64,000 bases of DNA from Microbaculum marinum (lineage in GTDB: Bacteria; Pseudomonadota; Alphaproteobacteria; Rhizobiales; Tepidamorphaceae). Positions 54,952 through 64,000 of this stretch are shown piece by piece (position 1 is the first letter of the stretch; every line of letters starts with the position of its first letter). The stretch lies in the NCBI RefSeq assembly GCF_042646165.1, contig NZ_JBHRTC010000005.1; one strand, 5' to 3'. The position numbers were made by a program, and so were the translations under genes. The notes under the pieces are model-generated. The model was given only the letters and a program-made list of their open reading frames with translations, made no database searches and was not told the origin of the DNA.

Positions 54952-57351
54952 TCACGCCGCCTTGTCGCCCGCCTCCAGCTTCTCGAAGATCATGTGCGGG
55001 AACACCGGCGCCTCGTGGAAGTGGCCGGCGCCGAGGGGCTTGAGCGCGTCCTCGATGCCCGAAATCACGGTTGCCGGCACGGCGATCGTGCCGGCCTCGC
55101 CGACGCCCTTGACGCCGAGCGGGTTGAGCGGGCTCGGCGTCTCCATGTGGACGATGTCGACCTTCGGCATCTCGGTCGCGTAGGGCATCAGGAAGTCCAT
55201 GAAGCCGGCGTTCCGCGGGTTGCCGTCCTCGTCGTAGATGATCTTCTCGTACAGCGCCCCGCCGAGGCCCTGGGCCATGCCGCCCACCACCTGGCCCTCG
55301 ACCACGGTCGGGTTGATCATGTTGCCGCAGTCGTGCACGCAGACATACTTCCTGATCGCAACCGAGCACAGGTCCGCGTCGACCTCGACCAGCGCCGCGT
55401 GGCAGCCGTAGGCCCAGGTCGAATAGGGCGGCGAATAGTAGTCGGTCGCCTCGATGCCCGGCGCCTTGCCCTCGGCCAGCGGCGGGCCGTCGTGCTTCGA
55501 GGCCGGCGCGAACTGGGTGGCGCTCTGGGCCGCCTTGTTGAAGGCGTAGCGCAGCGGATTGGTCGCGGTCGCGACCTCGGCCAGCGTCACCGCCCGGTCG
55601 GAGCCGGCGATCTTCGCCTTGCCGTCCTCCAGCTCGATGTCGTCCTTGGAGGCCTCCAGCATGTTGGCGGCCGCCTCGATCACCATCTCGCGGGCCTTCG
55701 CCGCCGCCTTGTGGATGGCGTTGCCGCTGACCACCGCGGCGCGGCTGGCGAAGGTCGCCACGCCCCAGTCGAACGCGCCGGTGTCGCCCTCCACGACGAT
55801 CACGTCCTTCGGGTCGACGCCGAGCTGGTCGGCGGCGATCTGCGCGAACACCGTCTCGTGGCTCTGCCCCTGCCCGGCGAGCCCGGTGTTGACGTAGACC
55901 TTGCCGGTGATCGGATGGATGCGCACGTGGCCGCCCTCGTAGGGGCCGAGCCCGGTGCCCTCGACGTAGAAGCCGAGGCCGAGGCCGAGATGCTTGCCGC
56001 GCGACCTTGCCTCCGCCTTCAACTCGTCGAGCCGGTCGAGGCCGATCGCCTCGGCGCACTTCTTCAGTGCTTCCGGGTAGTCGCCGCTGTCGTAGCAGAC
56101 CGCCAGGCCGTCGGCGAACAGCAGGCCTTCGCGCTTCCAGGGAAACTGGTCGGGCTGGATGAAATTGCGGCGGCGCACCTCGAAGCGGTCGAGGCCGAGC
56201 TCCTCGGCGAGCTTGTCCATCGCCCGCTCGATGGCGAAGCACGATTGCGGGCGTCCGCAGCCGCGATACGGGGTGACCGGCACGGTCGGGGTGTAGATCG
56301 CCTTGAACTCGACCTCGATGTTGGGGATCCGGTAGGGACCGGCGATCGAGGTGGAGGCGACCTGGGCGATGGCGATGCCGTAGGGGATGAAGGCGCCGGT
56401 GTCGTGCAGGAAGCTGTCGCGCAGGCCGATCACCTCGCCGTCCCGTGTGGCCGCCAGTTCGATCGTGTGGACCTGGGTGCGTTCCTGGGTCGAGCCGACG
56501 AAGTTCTCGGTGCGGTCCTCGATCCACTTGACCGGGCGGTCGAGCCCGATCGAGGCCATCGGCACCAGCACCTCCTCGGGGTAGAAGAACAGCACCTTCT
56601 GGCCGAAGCCGCCGCCGACGTCAGGCGCGATGACGCGCACCCGGTCCTCGTCGATGTCGAACAGCGAGGCGAGCCCGCCGCGCACCGAGATCGGCGCCTG
56701 CGTGCCGTCCCAGACCGTCAGCTGTCCGGTGATCCGGTCCCAGCGGGCGCAGACCGCGCGGCCCTCCATCGGCGCGGCGCAGCTGCGCTCGACGCGCACG
56801 GTGATCTTGGTGACGTGGTCGGCCCGCGCGAAGGCGGATGCGGCATCGCCGGAGTTCTGGACGAAGTGCGCCGCCACGTTGCCCTCGACATCCGGATGGA
56901 CGAGGTGGGCTCCCTCGCCGGCTGCCGCCTCCAGCTCGACGGTGACCGGCAGCGGCTCGTAGTCGATCTCGATCAGCCGCACCGCGTCCTCGGCCGTGTA
57001 GCGGTCGACGGCGACCACCATCGCCACCGTCTGGCCGACATAATGGACGTCGTCGCGCGCCAGCGGCCGCTGCGTGCGCGCGCCGATCAGGCTCTGGTGC
57101 GGGATCAGCAGCGGCAGGTCCTGGTCGAGGTGGCCGATGTCCTCGCAGGTATAGACCGCCAGCACGCCCGGATGGGCCCGCGCCGCATCGGCGTCGATCG
57201 AGGCGATCCTGGCCCGCGCGAAAGGGCTGCGCGCGAAGGCGGCATGCGCCACGTCGGGCAGGTCGATGTCGTCGATGAAGTGGCCCCGGCCGGTCAGCAG
57301 CCGGTCATCGATGTTGCGCTGGACGGCGGCGCCGAAGGTGCGGGTGGCCAT
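54952..57351 (-). CDS. Molybdenum hydroxylase large (catalytic) subunit, xanthine dehydrogenase/CoxL family
   Basis: A 799-residue molybdopterin-binding subunit. Residues 1-~130 form the Ald_Xan_dh_C-like N domain (GRGHFIDDIDLPDVAHAAFARSPFARA). Molybdopterin-binding regions include APDVGGGFGQK, TPYRGCGRPQSCFAIERAMD and LAGQGQSHETVFAQIAADQLGV. The active-site Glu is in GVKGVGEAGTIAVPA. The loop PYRGCGRPQ is unlike the AYRCSFR loop that binds copper in true CO dehydrogenase, so this is more likely an aldehyde- or N-heterocycle-oxidising enzyme. It is last in the hyuAB-coxMSL operon, and its 3' end is tandemly triplicated downstream. Confidence 0.92.
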   Translation of the reverse strand: MATRTFGAAVQRNIDDRLLTGRGHFIDDIDLPDVAHAAFARSPFARARIASIDADAARAHPGVLAVYTCEDIGHLDQDLPLLIPHQSLIGARTQRPLARDDVHYVGQTVAMVVAVDRYTAEDAVRLIEIDYEPLPVTVELEAAAGEGAHLVHPDVEGNVAAHFVQNSGDAASAFARADHVTKITVRVERSCAAPMEGRAVCARWDRITGQLTVWDGTQAPISVRGGLASLFDIDEDRVRVIAPDVGGGFGQKVLFFYPEEVLVPMASIGLDRPVKWIEDRTENFVGSTQERTQVHTIELAATRDGEVIGLRDSFLHDTGAFIPYGIAIAQVASTSIAGPYRIPNIEVEFKAIYTPTVPVTPYRGCGRPQSCFAIERAMDKLAEELGLDRFEVRRRNFIQPDQFPWKREGLLFADGLAVCYDSGDYPEALKKCAEAIGLDRLDELKAEARSRGKHLGLGLGFYVEGTGLGPYEGGHVRIHPITGKVYVNTGLAGQGQSHETVFAQIAADQLGVDPKDVIVVEGDTGAFDWGVATFASRAAVVSGNAIHKAAAKAREMVIEAAANMLEASKDDIELEDGKAKIAGSDRAVTLAEVATATNPLRYAFNKAAQSATQFAPASKHDGPPLAEGKAPGIEATDYYSPPYSTWAYGCHAALVEVDADLCSVAIRKYVCVHDCGNMINPTVVEGQVVGGMAQGLGGALYEKIIYDEDGNPRNAGFMDFLMPYATEMPKVDIVHMETPSPLNPLGVKGVGEAGTIAVPATVISGIEDALKPLGAGHFHEAPVFPHMIFEKLEAGDKAA

Positions 57352-57399
57352 GACGAAATCTCCTCCCCTGAATTCAGGTCAATGTGGGCTGCCAACTGT

Positions 57400-57700
57400 C
57401 CTCCCCTCCCCCCCTGTGGGGAGGGGTCGGGGGTGGGGGTAACATCGGGACCGGCCTCGACGGCCGGGGCCGATGTTCGCAATCCCTCGCAGAGACGCCC
57501 GGCCGACCCGTCGAGGGTCGCCCGTTCGCCCCCCCACCCCGACCCTCCCCCACAAGGGGGGAGGGAGCCGAGGCTCGCCGGAGCATCAGCGAATGATGTT
57601 CGGTACTGGAAGACGTTCTGCCTTTGCTGCCGACCGGGGATAGAGCAGCGATGCCGGGTCCGCCCCCTCCCCCCTTGTGGGGGAGGGTCGGGGTGGGGGT
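57400..57700. repeat. Palindromic C/G-rich repeats between coxL and coxS, including an inverted pair
   Basis: The 421-base gap between coxL and coxS has no gene. It holds a CCCCTCCCC..GGGGAGGGG hairpin (57403-57426), then a second hairpin with arms AACATCGG (57441-57448) and CCGATGTT (57470-57477). Next come two elements in opposite orientation: 57526-57565 (CCCACCCCGACCCTCCCCC, ACAA, GGGGGGAGGG) and 57663-57699 (CCCTCCCCCC, TTGT, GGGGGAGGGTCGGGGTGGGGG). The inverted pair is about 100 bases apart, the layout of a REPIN. It lies inside an operon, so it may reduce or process the mRNA between coxS and coxL. Confidence 0.75.
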
Positions 57701-57773
57701 CGCGACCGAAGCGGGCTCGATGCCCGCTTCGGGGGCCCTCCGCTCAGCACGGATAAACGCCAATGTCGCCCCC

Positions 57774-58300
<527 letters not shown>

Positions 58301-58301
<1 letters not shown>

Positions 58302-59185
58302 CAGGCTCTCCCCTGCCCTGCGTTTCCGGCAGCCCGCGAGACCGCCGTGGCGACCGCCCGGACGATCAGCGTGCGCGCCACCTTGCGGCGGTAGCGTCCG
58401 CCGGCGCCGTCATCCTCGTTGGTCACCGCGCCGTCGACATGCGCGGCCGCCGCCCGGACCGCCGCCTCCGACAGGTCGGTGCCGACCAGCGCCGCCTCGA
58501 CATCCGGCAGCCGCACCGGCTTCTCGGCGATGCCGCAGGCCGAAATCGACGCCGCCGCGCAGCCGCCGCCGGCGTCCGGCGTGATCACCGCGCAGATCCC
58601 GGCGACCGCGTAGTCGCCATGCCGGCGGGTCATCTCCACGAACGCGTAGCCGGCCCCGTCCGGCAGTGCCGGAAACAGGGCTTCGGTAATGATTTCATCC
58701 GGCTGCAGCGTCGTCGTCATGTGGAACATGAACAAGTCGGACGCCGCCACGGTCCGTTGGCCGCCGGTACCCTGCACCGTCACGGATCCGCCCAGGCAGA
58801 CCAGCGCGGCGGGCAGTTCGGCCGCCGCATCGGCGTGCGCCAGGCTGCCGCAGATCGTGCCGCGGTTGCGGATCGGGATATGCGCGACGTTGCCCATCAC
58901 CTCGCGCAGCAGCGGATTGGCGGCGAAGGCCTCGTCGCTCAGCTCGAGCTGCCGGTGCCGCACCATCGCGCCGACGCGGACGGCCCCGTCCGCCACCGAG
59001 ATCCCGCCCAGCCCCGGCACCCGGTTGATGTCTATGACGGCATCGGGCTGGGCGACCCGGTAGTTGAGCATCGGGATCAGGCTCTGGCCGCCGGCCAGCA
59101 CGACCGTGTCGTCGTGGGCGGCGCGCGCAGCCACCGCCTCCTCGACGGATCTCGCCGCGACGTACTCGAAGCGTGCCGGCTTCAT
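58301..59185 (-). CDS. Molybdenum hydroxylase FAD subunit, CoxM family
   Basis: A 294-residue FAD-binding subunit. VVLAGGQSLIPMLNYRVAQ and IRNRGTICGSLAHADAAAELP are the two FAD pyrophosphate loops; the C-terminal CO_deh_flav_C domain follows from about 180 (GYAFVEMTRRHGDYAVAGIC). The start MKPARFEYV overlaps the hyuB stop by 4 bases. The open frame continues upstream through hyuB as a shadow. It passes electrons from the CoxS clusters to an unknown acceptor. Confidence 0.93.
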
Positions 59186-61095
59186 GTCTCGATCTCCGCC
59201 GCGTACCAGCCCTCGTCGGGATCCTTGAATCCCTCCGGCCTGTCGATGCCTCTGGTGCGGGCCACCTCCTCGAAGAACGGCCCCCTGTCGAACATCGGCA
59301 GGCGCCGGCGATCCTTGCGCATTTGGCTGCGCAGCGAAACCGTTTTCGCCTCGTCGACGAGGAACAGCAGCCCCTTCCTGCGCAGCACCACGCCGTAGTC
59401 GTCCCGGGCGCTCTTGCGCGACACCAGCCCGCACTGCACGTCGTAGGCGACCGCGTCGGGCTCGCGCGCCAGCGGATCGCCCCAGCCGCCGCCACCGGTG
59501 GTGACGATGCGCACCACGGCGCCGGGCGGCACCTCGATGTTGTCGGCCATGCCGTCGACGTCCTCGACGCGCCCGTCGGTATGGGTCACCTGCACCTGGT
59601 ACTGCCCGCCGTAGCGGCCGCCGTTGACGCCGTAGGGATGCAGCATCGCCCGGTCGGCGTTGGAGATCAGCTTGGTGGGGGTCAGCGACCGGATGTGCTT
59701 GTCGTAGCCGAAGCCGCCGCGGCGGTAGCCGGGACCGCCGGAATCGGTCGCGAGCCCGAGCTTCTCGACGCGGATCGGATAGCGTGTCTCGGAGAACTCC
59801 GCCGGCAGGTTGCGCGAGTTCGGCACGATGTGGACGACGTCGGAGCCGTCCGCCCACGGCCGCCCCGGCCCGCCGCCGCCGAGCACCTCGCGAAACAGGA
59901 AGAAGTCGTCGGCGTTCCGGCCGCCGTGCAGCCCCCAGATGCGGATCGTCTCGTGGTCGGCCGGCAGCCGCCCGCCGGTCGCCTTCGACAGGCAGGCGGC
60001 GAACAGGCCGAGCGAGCGCAGCATCAGGAAGAAGCGCATCCCCGACGGCCGTCCGTAGGTCGGCGACATCATCGAGCCCTTCTCGGGCAGCTTGACGTTG
60101 ATGACCTGCAGCGCGCCCTCGTTGATGTCGATCTCGGCGGCGCGCTCCGGCGATTCGGCCAGCGACCGCAGCACCGGGCCCATCCACTTGCGCAGGAACC
60201 GGCCCTCCGAATAGTCGAGCGGCCAGTTGATCGGCCCCTTCGTCTCCGGATCGGTGCCGGTGAAGTCGAGCAGGATCTGGTCCTTCGTCTTGGTCATGGT
60301 CAGCCGCATCGCGTGCAGCCGCGGCGCGTCGACGCCGTCGTTCTCGATGAAGTCCTCCCACTGGTAGACGCCGTCGGCGATCTTCGGGAGGATCTCGGTG
60401 CGCAGCACGTCGGCGCAGTTGTTCAGGATCGCCTCGAAGGCTGCCTCCAGCGTCTCGACCCCGTAGCGCTCGGCAAGGTCGAGTATCCGCTTCTGGCCGA
60501 GCCGTGCCGCCCCGATCTCCGCGTCGATGTCGCCGATCAGGTGCTCGGCGAGCCGCGAGTTGCGCCCGACGATCCGGTAGACGCCCTCGTTCAGCACGCC
60601 CTTGTCGTAGAGCTTGACCGGCGGGATCGCGAGCCCTTCCGACCACTGGTCGGTGGCGTGCACCGGCAGGCTGCCCGGCACCGAGCCGCCGACGTCGTCG
60701 TGGTGGCCGAACACCTGGGAGAAGCCGATCAGCCGGTCGCCGTGGAAGATCGGGATCGTCGAGCACAGGTCCGGCACGTGGCCGATGCCGCCCGACGAAT
60801 TGTAGGGATCGTTCCAGAAGAACACGTCGCCCGGGTGGATGTTGTCGGCGCCGAAATACTCGAACACCGGCTCCACCAGCGCCGAATAGGAGCGCCCGGT
60901 CAGCTTGCGGCCCTTGGCGTCGAACAGCGCCACCCGGTAGTCGTGCTGGTCGCGGATCATCGGCGAGCGGGAGGTGCGTTCCACCGCCGCCTCGATCTCC
61001 AGCTCGGCGGACCGGATCGTGCCGTAGATCACCTCGAGCTCGACGGGATCGAGCCTGCGGCGTGTTTCGACCTCGGATTTGGATAGGGCCGTCAT
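59182..61095 (-). CDS. hyuB: Hydantoinase B / oxoprolinase family protein
   Basis: A 637-residue protein of the HyuB (N-methylhydantoinase/5-oxoprolinase beta) family: DPVELEVIYGTIRSAELEIE, SPMIRDQHDYRVALFDAKGR, HPGDVFFWNDPYNSSGGIGH and VFGHHDDVGGSVPGS, with the C-terminal glycine-rich TTGGGGWGDPLAREP. HyuB pairs with HyuA for ATP-dependent opening of lactam or hydantoin rings, or carboxylation as in acetone/acetophenone carboxylases. Its substrate is not known. It overlaps hyuA and coxM by 4 bases each, so these three are tightly coupled. Confidence 0.92.
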   Translation of the reverse strand: MTALSKSEVETRRRLDPVELEVIYGTIRSAELEIEAAVERTSRSPMIRDQHDYRVALFDAKGRKLTGRSYSALVEPVFEYFGADNIHPGDVFFWNDPYNSSGGIGHVPDLCSTIPIFHGDRLIGFSQVFGHHDDVGGSVPGSLPVHATDQWSEGLAIPPVKLYDKGVLNEGVYRIVGRNSRLAEHLIGDIDAEIGAARLGQKRILDLAERYGVETLEAAFEAILNNCADVLRTEILPKIADGVYQWEDFIENDGVDAPRLHAMRLTMTKTKDQILLDFTGTDPETKGPINWPLDYSEGRFLRKWMGPVLRSLAESPERAAEIDINEGALQVINVKLPEKGSMMSPTYGRPSGMRFFLMLRSLGLFAACLSKATGGRLPADHETIRIWGLHGGRNADDFFLFREVLGGGGPGRPWADGSDVVHIVPNSRNLPAEFSETRYPIRVEKLGLATDSGGPGYRRGGFGYDKHIRSLTPTKLISNADRAMLHPYGVNGGRYGGQYQVQVTHTDGRVEDVDGMADNIEVPPGAVVRIVTTGGGGWGDPLAREPDAVAYDVQCGLVSRKSARDDYGVVLRRKGLLFLVDEAKTVSLRSQMRKDRRRLPMFDRGPFFEEVARTRGIDRPEGFKDPDEGWYAAEIET

Positions 61096-63143
61096 GCCTC
61101 GCGCTCCAGATGCAGGATACCGTAGTCGTCGCTCCTGACCGACCAGCCCGGCGGCACCACGACGGTCGATCCGTATTCCTCGCTGATCAGCGGCCCGGCG
61201 ATCGTCTGCCCGGCCACCAGCCCGGCGCGGTCGTAGAGCGGGCAGTCGACCCAGCCGGTCTTGCGCCAGAACACCCGCCGCGCGCCCTTCGGCGCCGCGC
61301 TCTTCGAGCCGCCCGCGACCTTCTGCGGCTTGGGCCTGTGCACGCGGCCGACCGCCTGCACACGCAGGTTGACGATCTCGACGTCCTGGCGGCCCTCGTA
61401 GGAGAAGCCGAAGGTGCGCTCGTGCACCTCGTGGAAGTCCGCCCAGACCTTCCCGATCGCTTCCCCGCCCGTCATCCCGACCGGCAGGATCACCGGCACT
61501 TCATGTCCCTCGCCCACGTATCGCACGTCGGCGGAGCGCTGCAGGGCGATGTTGTCCGGCGCGACGCCCTCGTCGGCGATCTCCGCCTTGCCGGCCGCTT
61601 CGAGCGCCTGCCATACGGACTCGATTTCCTTCGGGTCCGCCGCCGACTGCTGGCGCACCAGCGTCTGCACGTAGTCGCGCTTGATGTCGGAGACGTGCAG
61701 CCCGAACGCCGACAGGTTGCCGGGATTGGGCGGCGAGATCGCCTTGCCGATCTCCAGGAAGTCGGCGACGTCTGTGGCGAACATGCCGCCCGCCCCGCCA
61801 AACGCCAGCAGCACGTAGTCGCGCGGATCGCGGCCCCGCGTCACCGTCACCTGACGGATGCCGTGCACCTGGTTGACGGTGGCGATCTCGAAGACGCCGG
61901 CAGCGACCTCCTCCGCCGTCATGCCGAAGCGTTTGCCGAGGTCGTCGAACGCCGCCTGGGACGCCGCCTTGTCCAAGGTGATCAGCCCGCCTGCGAGCGT
62001 CTCGGGAATACGGCCCAGGACAAGGGCCGCGTCGGTGACTGTGGGCTGGGTGCCGCCACGGCCATAGCAGATCGGGCCAGGTTCCGCGCCGGCAGAGCGC
62101 GGTCCGACCTTCAGGTTGTCGTACTGGTCGACCCAGGCGAGCGAACCGCCGCCCGTGCCCACCGTCGCGATGTCGAGCATCGGCGTCTTCACCGGATAGT
62201 GCTCGACCATCGAATAGCTGGTCATCTGCGGGGCCAGCTTCTCGATCAGCGCGACGTCGGTGGAGGTGCCGCCGACGTCGAGCGTCAGGATATCCTCGTG
62301 CCCGGCCAGTTCGGCGACGTGCATCGCCCCCAGAACGCCTGCCGCCGGCCCGGACAGCAGCATCGTCACGGGCCGTCCGCCCGCCGTGGCGTGGGTTACG
62401 ACGCCGCCGTTCGACTGCATGATCAGGAACGGGGTGTCGCCGGCCTTGGCGCGGATCTCGTCGGCGGCGTGCTGCAGGTAGGTCTTGCAGTACGGCTTCA
62501 CCAGCACGTCGATCAGCGTCGTCATCGCCCGCTCGTATTCGCGATATTCGGGCAGCACGACCGAGGAGAGGGAAACGAACAGATCCGGATACTTCGCCGC
62601 GATCAGCTCTGCGACGCGCTGCTCGTGCGCATCGTTTGCGTAGGAATGCAGGAAGCAGACGGCGAGGCACTTGACGCCGAGTTCGACCAGCTCGTCTGCG
62701 GCCTGCAGGGCGGCCGCCTCGTCGAGGGCCTCCGCCTCCGACCCGTCATGCAGCATCCGCCCGGGCACCTCGCGCACCAGGTGCAGCGGCACCAGTCGCG
62801 GCGGCTTCACCCAGAAGAACGAGTTGCCGTAGCCGTCGGGCACCGACTGGCGGGCGATCTCGATGATGTGGCGGAAGCCCTTGGTGACCAGCAGGCCGAG
62901 CCCGTCGAACTTGTGCTCGAGCACCGCATTGGTCGCCACGGTCGACCCGTGCAGCACGACCGAGACGTCGGCCTCGCTGCTGCTGGCGGCCTCGGCGATC
63001 GCCCTGACGCCGTTCAGCAGTCCAACGCTCGGATCGCTCGGTGTCGATGGCGTCTTGACCACCCACTGCGTTCCGGACGCCTCGTCGATCCCGACGACGT
63101 CGGTGAATGTTCCGCCCGTGTCGATGGCAACCCTGAGCCCCAT
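61092..63143 (-). CDS. hyuA: Hydantoinase A / oxoprolinase family protein
   Basis: A 683-residue ASKHA-type ATPase subunit. GLRVAIDTGGTFTDVVG at the N-terminus and ILTLDVGGTSTDVALIEKL in the middle are the ATP-phosphate loops; LLAFGGAGGMFATDVAD is conserved in the family. The ATG at 63143 follows GGGGAG at an 8-base spacing; a longer frame starts 14 codons upstream without family similarity. It heads the operon hyuA-hyuB-coxM-coxS-coxL. Two dyads upstream may be its operator. Confidence 0.93.
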   Translation of the reverse strand: MGLRVAIDTGGTFTDVVGIDEASGTQWVVKTPSTPSDPSVGLLNGVRAIAEAASSSEADVSVVLHGSTVATNAVLEHKFDGLGLLVTKGFRHIIEIARQSVPDGYGNSFFWVKPPRLVPLHLVREVPGRMLHDGSEAEALDEAAALQAADELVELGVKCLAVCFLHSYANDAHEQRVAELIAAKYPDLFVSLSSVVLPEYREYERAMTTLIDVLVKPYCKTYLQHAADEIRAKAGDTPFLIMQSNGGVVTHATAGGRPVTMLLSGPAAGVLGAMHVAELAGHEDILTLDVGGTSTDVALIEKLAPQMTSYSMVEHYPVKTPMLDIATVGTGGGSLAWVDQYDNLKVGPRSAGAEPGPICYGRGGTQPTVTDAALVLGRIPETLAGGLITLDKAASQAAFDDLGKRFGMTAEEVAAGVFEIATVNQVHGIRQVTVTRGRDPRDYVLLAFGGAGGMFATDVADFLEIGKAISPPNPGNLSAFGLHVSDIKRDYVQTLVRQQSAADPKEIESVWQALEAAGKAEIADEGVAPDNIALQRSADVRYVGEGHEVPVILPVGMTGGEAIGKVWADFHEVHERTFGFSYEGRQDVEIVNLRVQAVGRVHRPKPQKVAGGSKSAAPKGARRVFWRKTGWVDCPLYDRAGLVAGQTIAGPLISEEYGSTVVVPPGWSVRSDDYGILHLEREA

Positions 63144-63173
63144 CAATAAGTCTCCCCGACCACTCAATATGGA

Positions 63174-63219
63174 CGCTATGCTCACATAGCGGATATCATC
63201 TCCATTTTTTGGATATGAT
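63174..63219. promoter_or_regulatory. Two adjacent operator-like dyads upstream of hyuA
   Basis: First dyad: CGCTATG (63174-63180), CTCA, CATAGCG (63185-63191), a perfect 7-bp inverted repeat. Second: ATCATCTCCA (63195-63204), a TTTTT spacer, then TGGATATGAT (63210-63219), one mismatch between 10-bp arms. They lie 30-75 bases before the hyuA start in the only AT-rich part of this gap, where a promoter should be. No regulator gene adjoins the operon within the window. Confidence 0.45.
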
Positions 63220-63239
63220 CAACCGCTTTCTAAGACGCG

Positions 63240-63960
63240 CCATACCGGCCGTGGATAACCGCCGCGGGCACACCGGATCAGGTCCGGGGTGTACGCTTGT
63301 CGTATGGCGAAGCACTGCCCACAGCACTGATTACGTCCCGGCCCCGCGCCGGGACCCAGCGTAAAGCCAGGCGAAGCCGCCGCTCTTCCTGCATATGGCC
63401 GCGCCACGCCCCCAGGCCCCGTGGTGAGGGCGGGCAAAGCCCATGTCTCGAACCACGAGGGCGTGCCGCACCGGTCACCCGCAGCCGAAAATAACGCCTT
63501 CGACCGCTCGTCACGCTGGCCCCCGGCTCAAGGCCGGGGCGTACGCCTGTCGTATGGCGAAGCACCTGCCCAAATCACGGAATACGTCCCGGCCCCCGCG
63601 CCCAGACCCAGCGTAAAGCCAGGCGAAGCCGCCGCCCTTCCTACGTATCCCCACGCCGCATCCCAAGCCCTAATAGTGAGGAGCGGTCAAAGCCCGCGTC
63701 TCGAACCATGAGGGCGGGCCGCACCAGATCACCCGCAGCCGAAAATTGCGCCTTCGGCCGCTCGTCACGCTGGACCCCGGCTCAAGGCCGGGGTGTACGT
63801 TGCGGTCTGGAGCGCAGGCCCCTCGGATGCGAAAGGTTGTCCATTACCCCGCAGCGTACGTCCCGGCCCCCGCGCCGGGACCCAGCGCGAAGACCCGGCG
63901 AAGCCGCCGCTCTTCCTGCGTATCTCCACGCCCCACCCCAAGCCCTCATGGTGAGCGACT
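63240..63960. repeat. ~252-bp tandem array at the right edge, three units
   Basis: The right end has no gene that I support. The sequence GGTGTACG..TGTCGTATGGCGAAGCAC and its variants begin at about 63288, 63539 and 63792, so the period is 251-253 bases. Each unit has an ACGTCCCGGCCCC..GCGCCGGGACCCAGCG palindrome (63333-63360, 63585-63612, 63859-63885), then AAGCC..GGCGAAGCCGCCGC, then a CGAACCAYGAGGGCG segment. The third unit is degenerate and is cut short near 63960. Confidence 0.8.
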
Positions 63961-64000
63961 GTCTTGTTGGTCAAGCTGTCTGCCATGGTTTCTGGTCCCT

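Larger units (their letters stand above)
54076..55118. repeat. ~346-bp tandem triplication spanning the coxL 3' end
   Basis: Three consecutive units start with GCGGGTTGA at 54076, 54427 and 54773; the coxL-internal counterpart is at 55119. Periods are 351, 346 and 346 bases. Each unit has about 185 bases of flank, including the REP palindrome (CCCCGGAC..GATCCGGGGC) and a CCACGCAAGCGG segment, followed on the plus strand by about 172 bases equal to the last 57 codons of coxL. Only the rightmost coding copy joins to the rest of coxL. Confidence 0.88.

Noticed and set aside
54994..57756. A 920-codon open frame on the plus strand opposite coxL
   Set aside because: It mirrors coxL codons and runs on into the repeat region; no domain or ribosome site is visible.
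63765..63986. A 73-codon minus-strand open frame starting MADSLTNKTVAHHEG at the right edge
   Set aside because: Most of it is translated palindromic repeat (for example SSRWVPARGPGRTLRG), so it is not a supported gene.

Overview
The window is GC-rich DNA from an alphaproteobacterium; the order was not determined. The main evidence is gene order. The left part carries the alphaproteobacterial block ispDF / dusB-ntrB-ntrC-ntrY-ntrX-trkA-trkH-dat-hfq-hflX / mazG. This is followed by lipA-ratA, lpd-pdhCBA-ftsB-eno, kdsA-pyrG-secG-tpiA, ppiD-trpEGDC-moaC-moeA, all housekeeping blocks of that class. I see no rRNA, tRNA, CRISPR array, transposase or phage gene.

Layout. 1-14.4 kb: mazG converges on a long minus-strand run for nitrogen regulation (two two-component systems, NtrBC and NtrYX), potassium uptake (TrkAH), a PLP D-amino-acid transaminase, Hfq and HflX. 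14.5-16.2 kb: isoprenoid synthesis (IspDF) with a CinA/PncC amidase. 16.2-25.1 kb: lipoyl synthase, RatA-like protein, E3, E2, E1beta and E1alpha of pyruvate dehydrogenase, interrupted by small passengers (GFA-like, GNAT, secreted 107-aa protein). 25.2-35.9 kb: ftsB, eno, queF, kdsA, pyrG, secG, tpiA, again interrupted by passengers: isochorismatase-like hydrolase, P-loop kinase, VOC protein, exported hydrolase and a seven-repeat exported protein. 35.9-40.1 kb is an accessory island between tpiA and ppiD. It holds a MetH-activation-domain-like protein with a Virulence_fact-family partner, and divergently an arylsulfotransferase-like protein, two small membrane proteins and a PAPS-type sulfotransferase. 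40.3-48.0 kb: periplasmic folding factor, tryptophan genes and molybdopterin genes.

48.0-64.0 kb is accessory and rich in repeats. It contains two VOC proteins, an AraC-type regulator, and a cupin/SDR/NIPSNAP/aldehyde-dehydrogenase operon. Next come duplicated GIY-YIG nuclease genes and an operon hyuA-hyuB-coxM-coxS-coxL (a hydantoinase/oxoprolinase-type ATP-dependent enzyme plus a three-subunit molybdenum hydroxylase). Together these look like a catabolic region for a small, possibly N-heterocyclic or carbonyl substrate; the substrate cannot be read from sequence. moaC and moeA upstream would supply the molybdenum cofactor.

The most unusual features are repeat-driven. An inverted pair of palindromic elements appears to have inserted in frame into the E2 (pdhC) linker. 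A 346-bp tandem triplication repeats the last ~57 codons of coxL. A 321-bp duplication carries the GIY-YIG gene, one copy with a +1 frameshift. A ~252-bp tandem array fills the right end.
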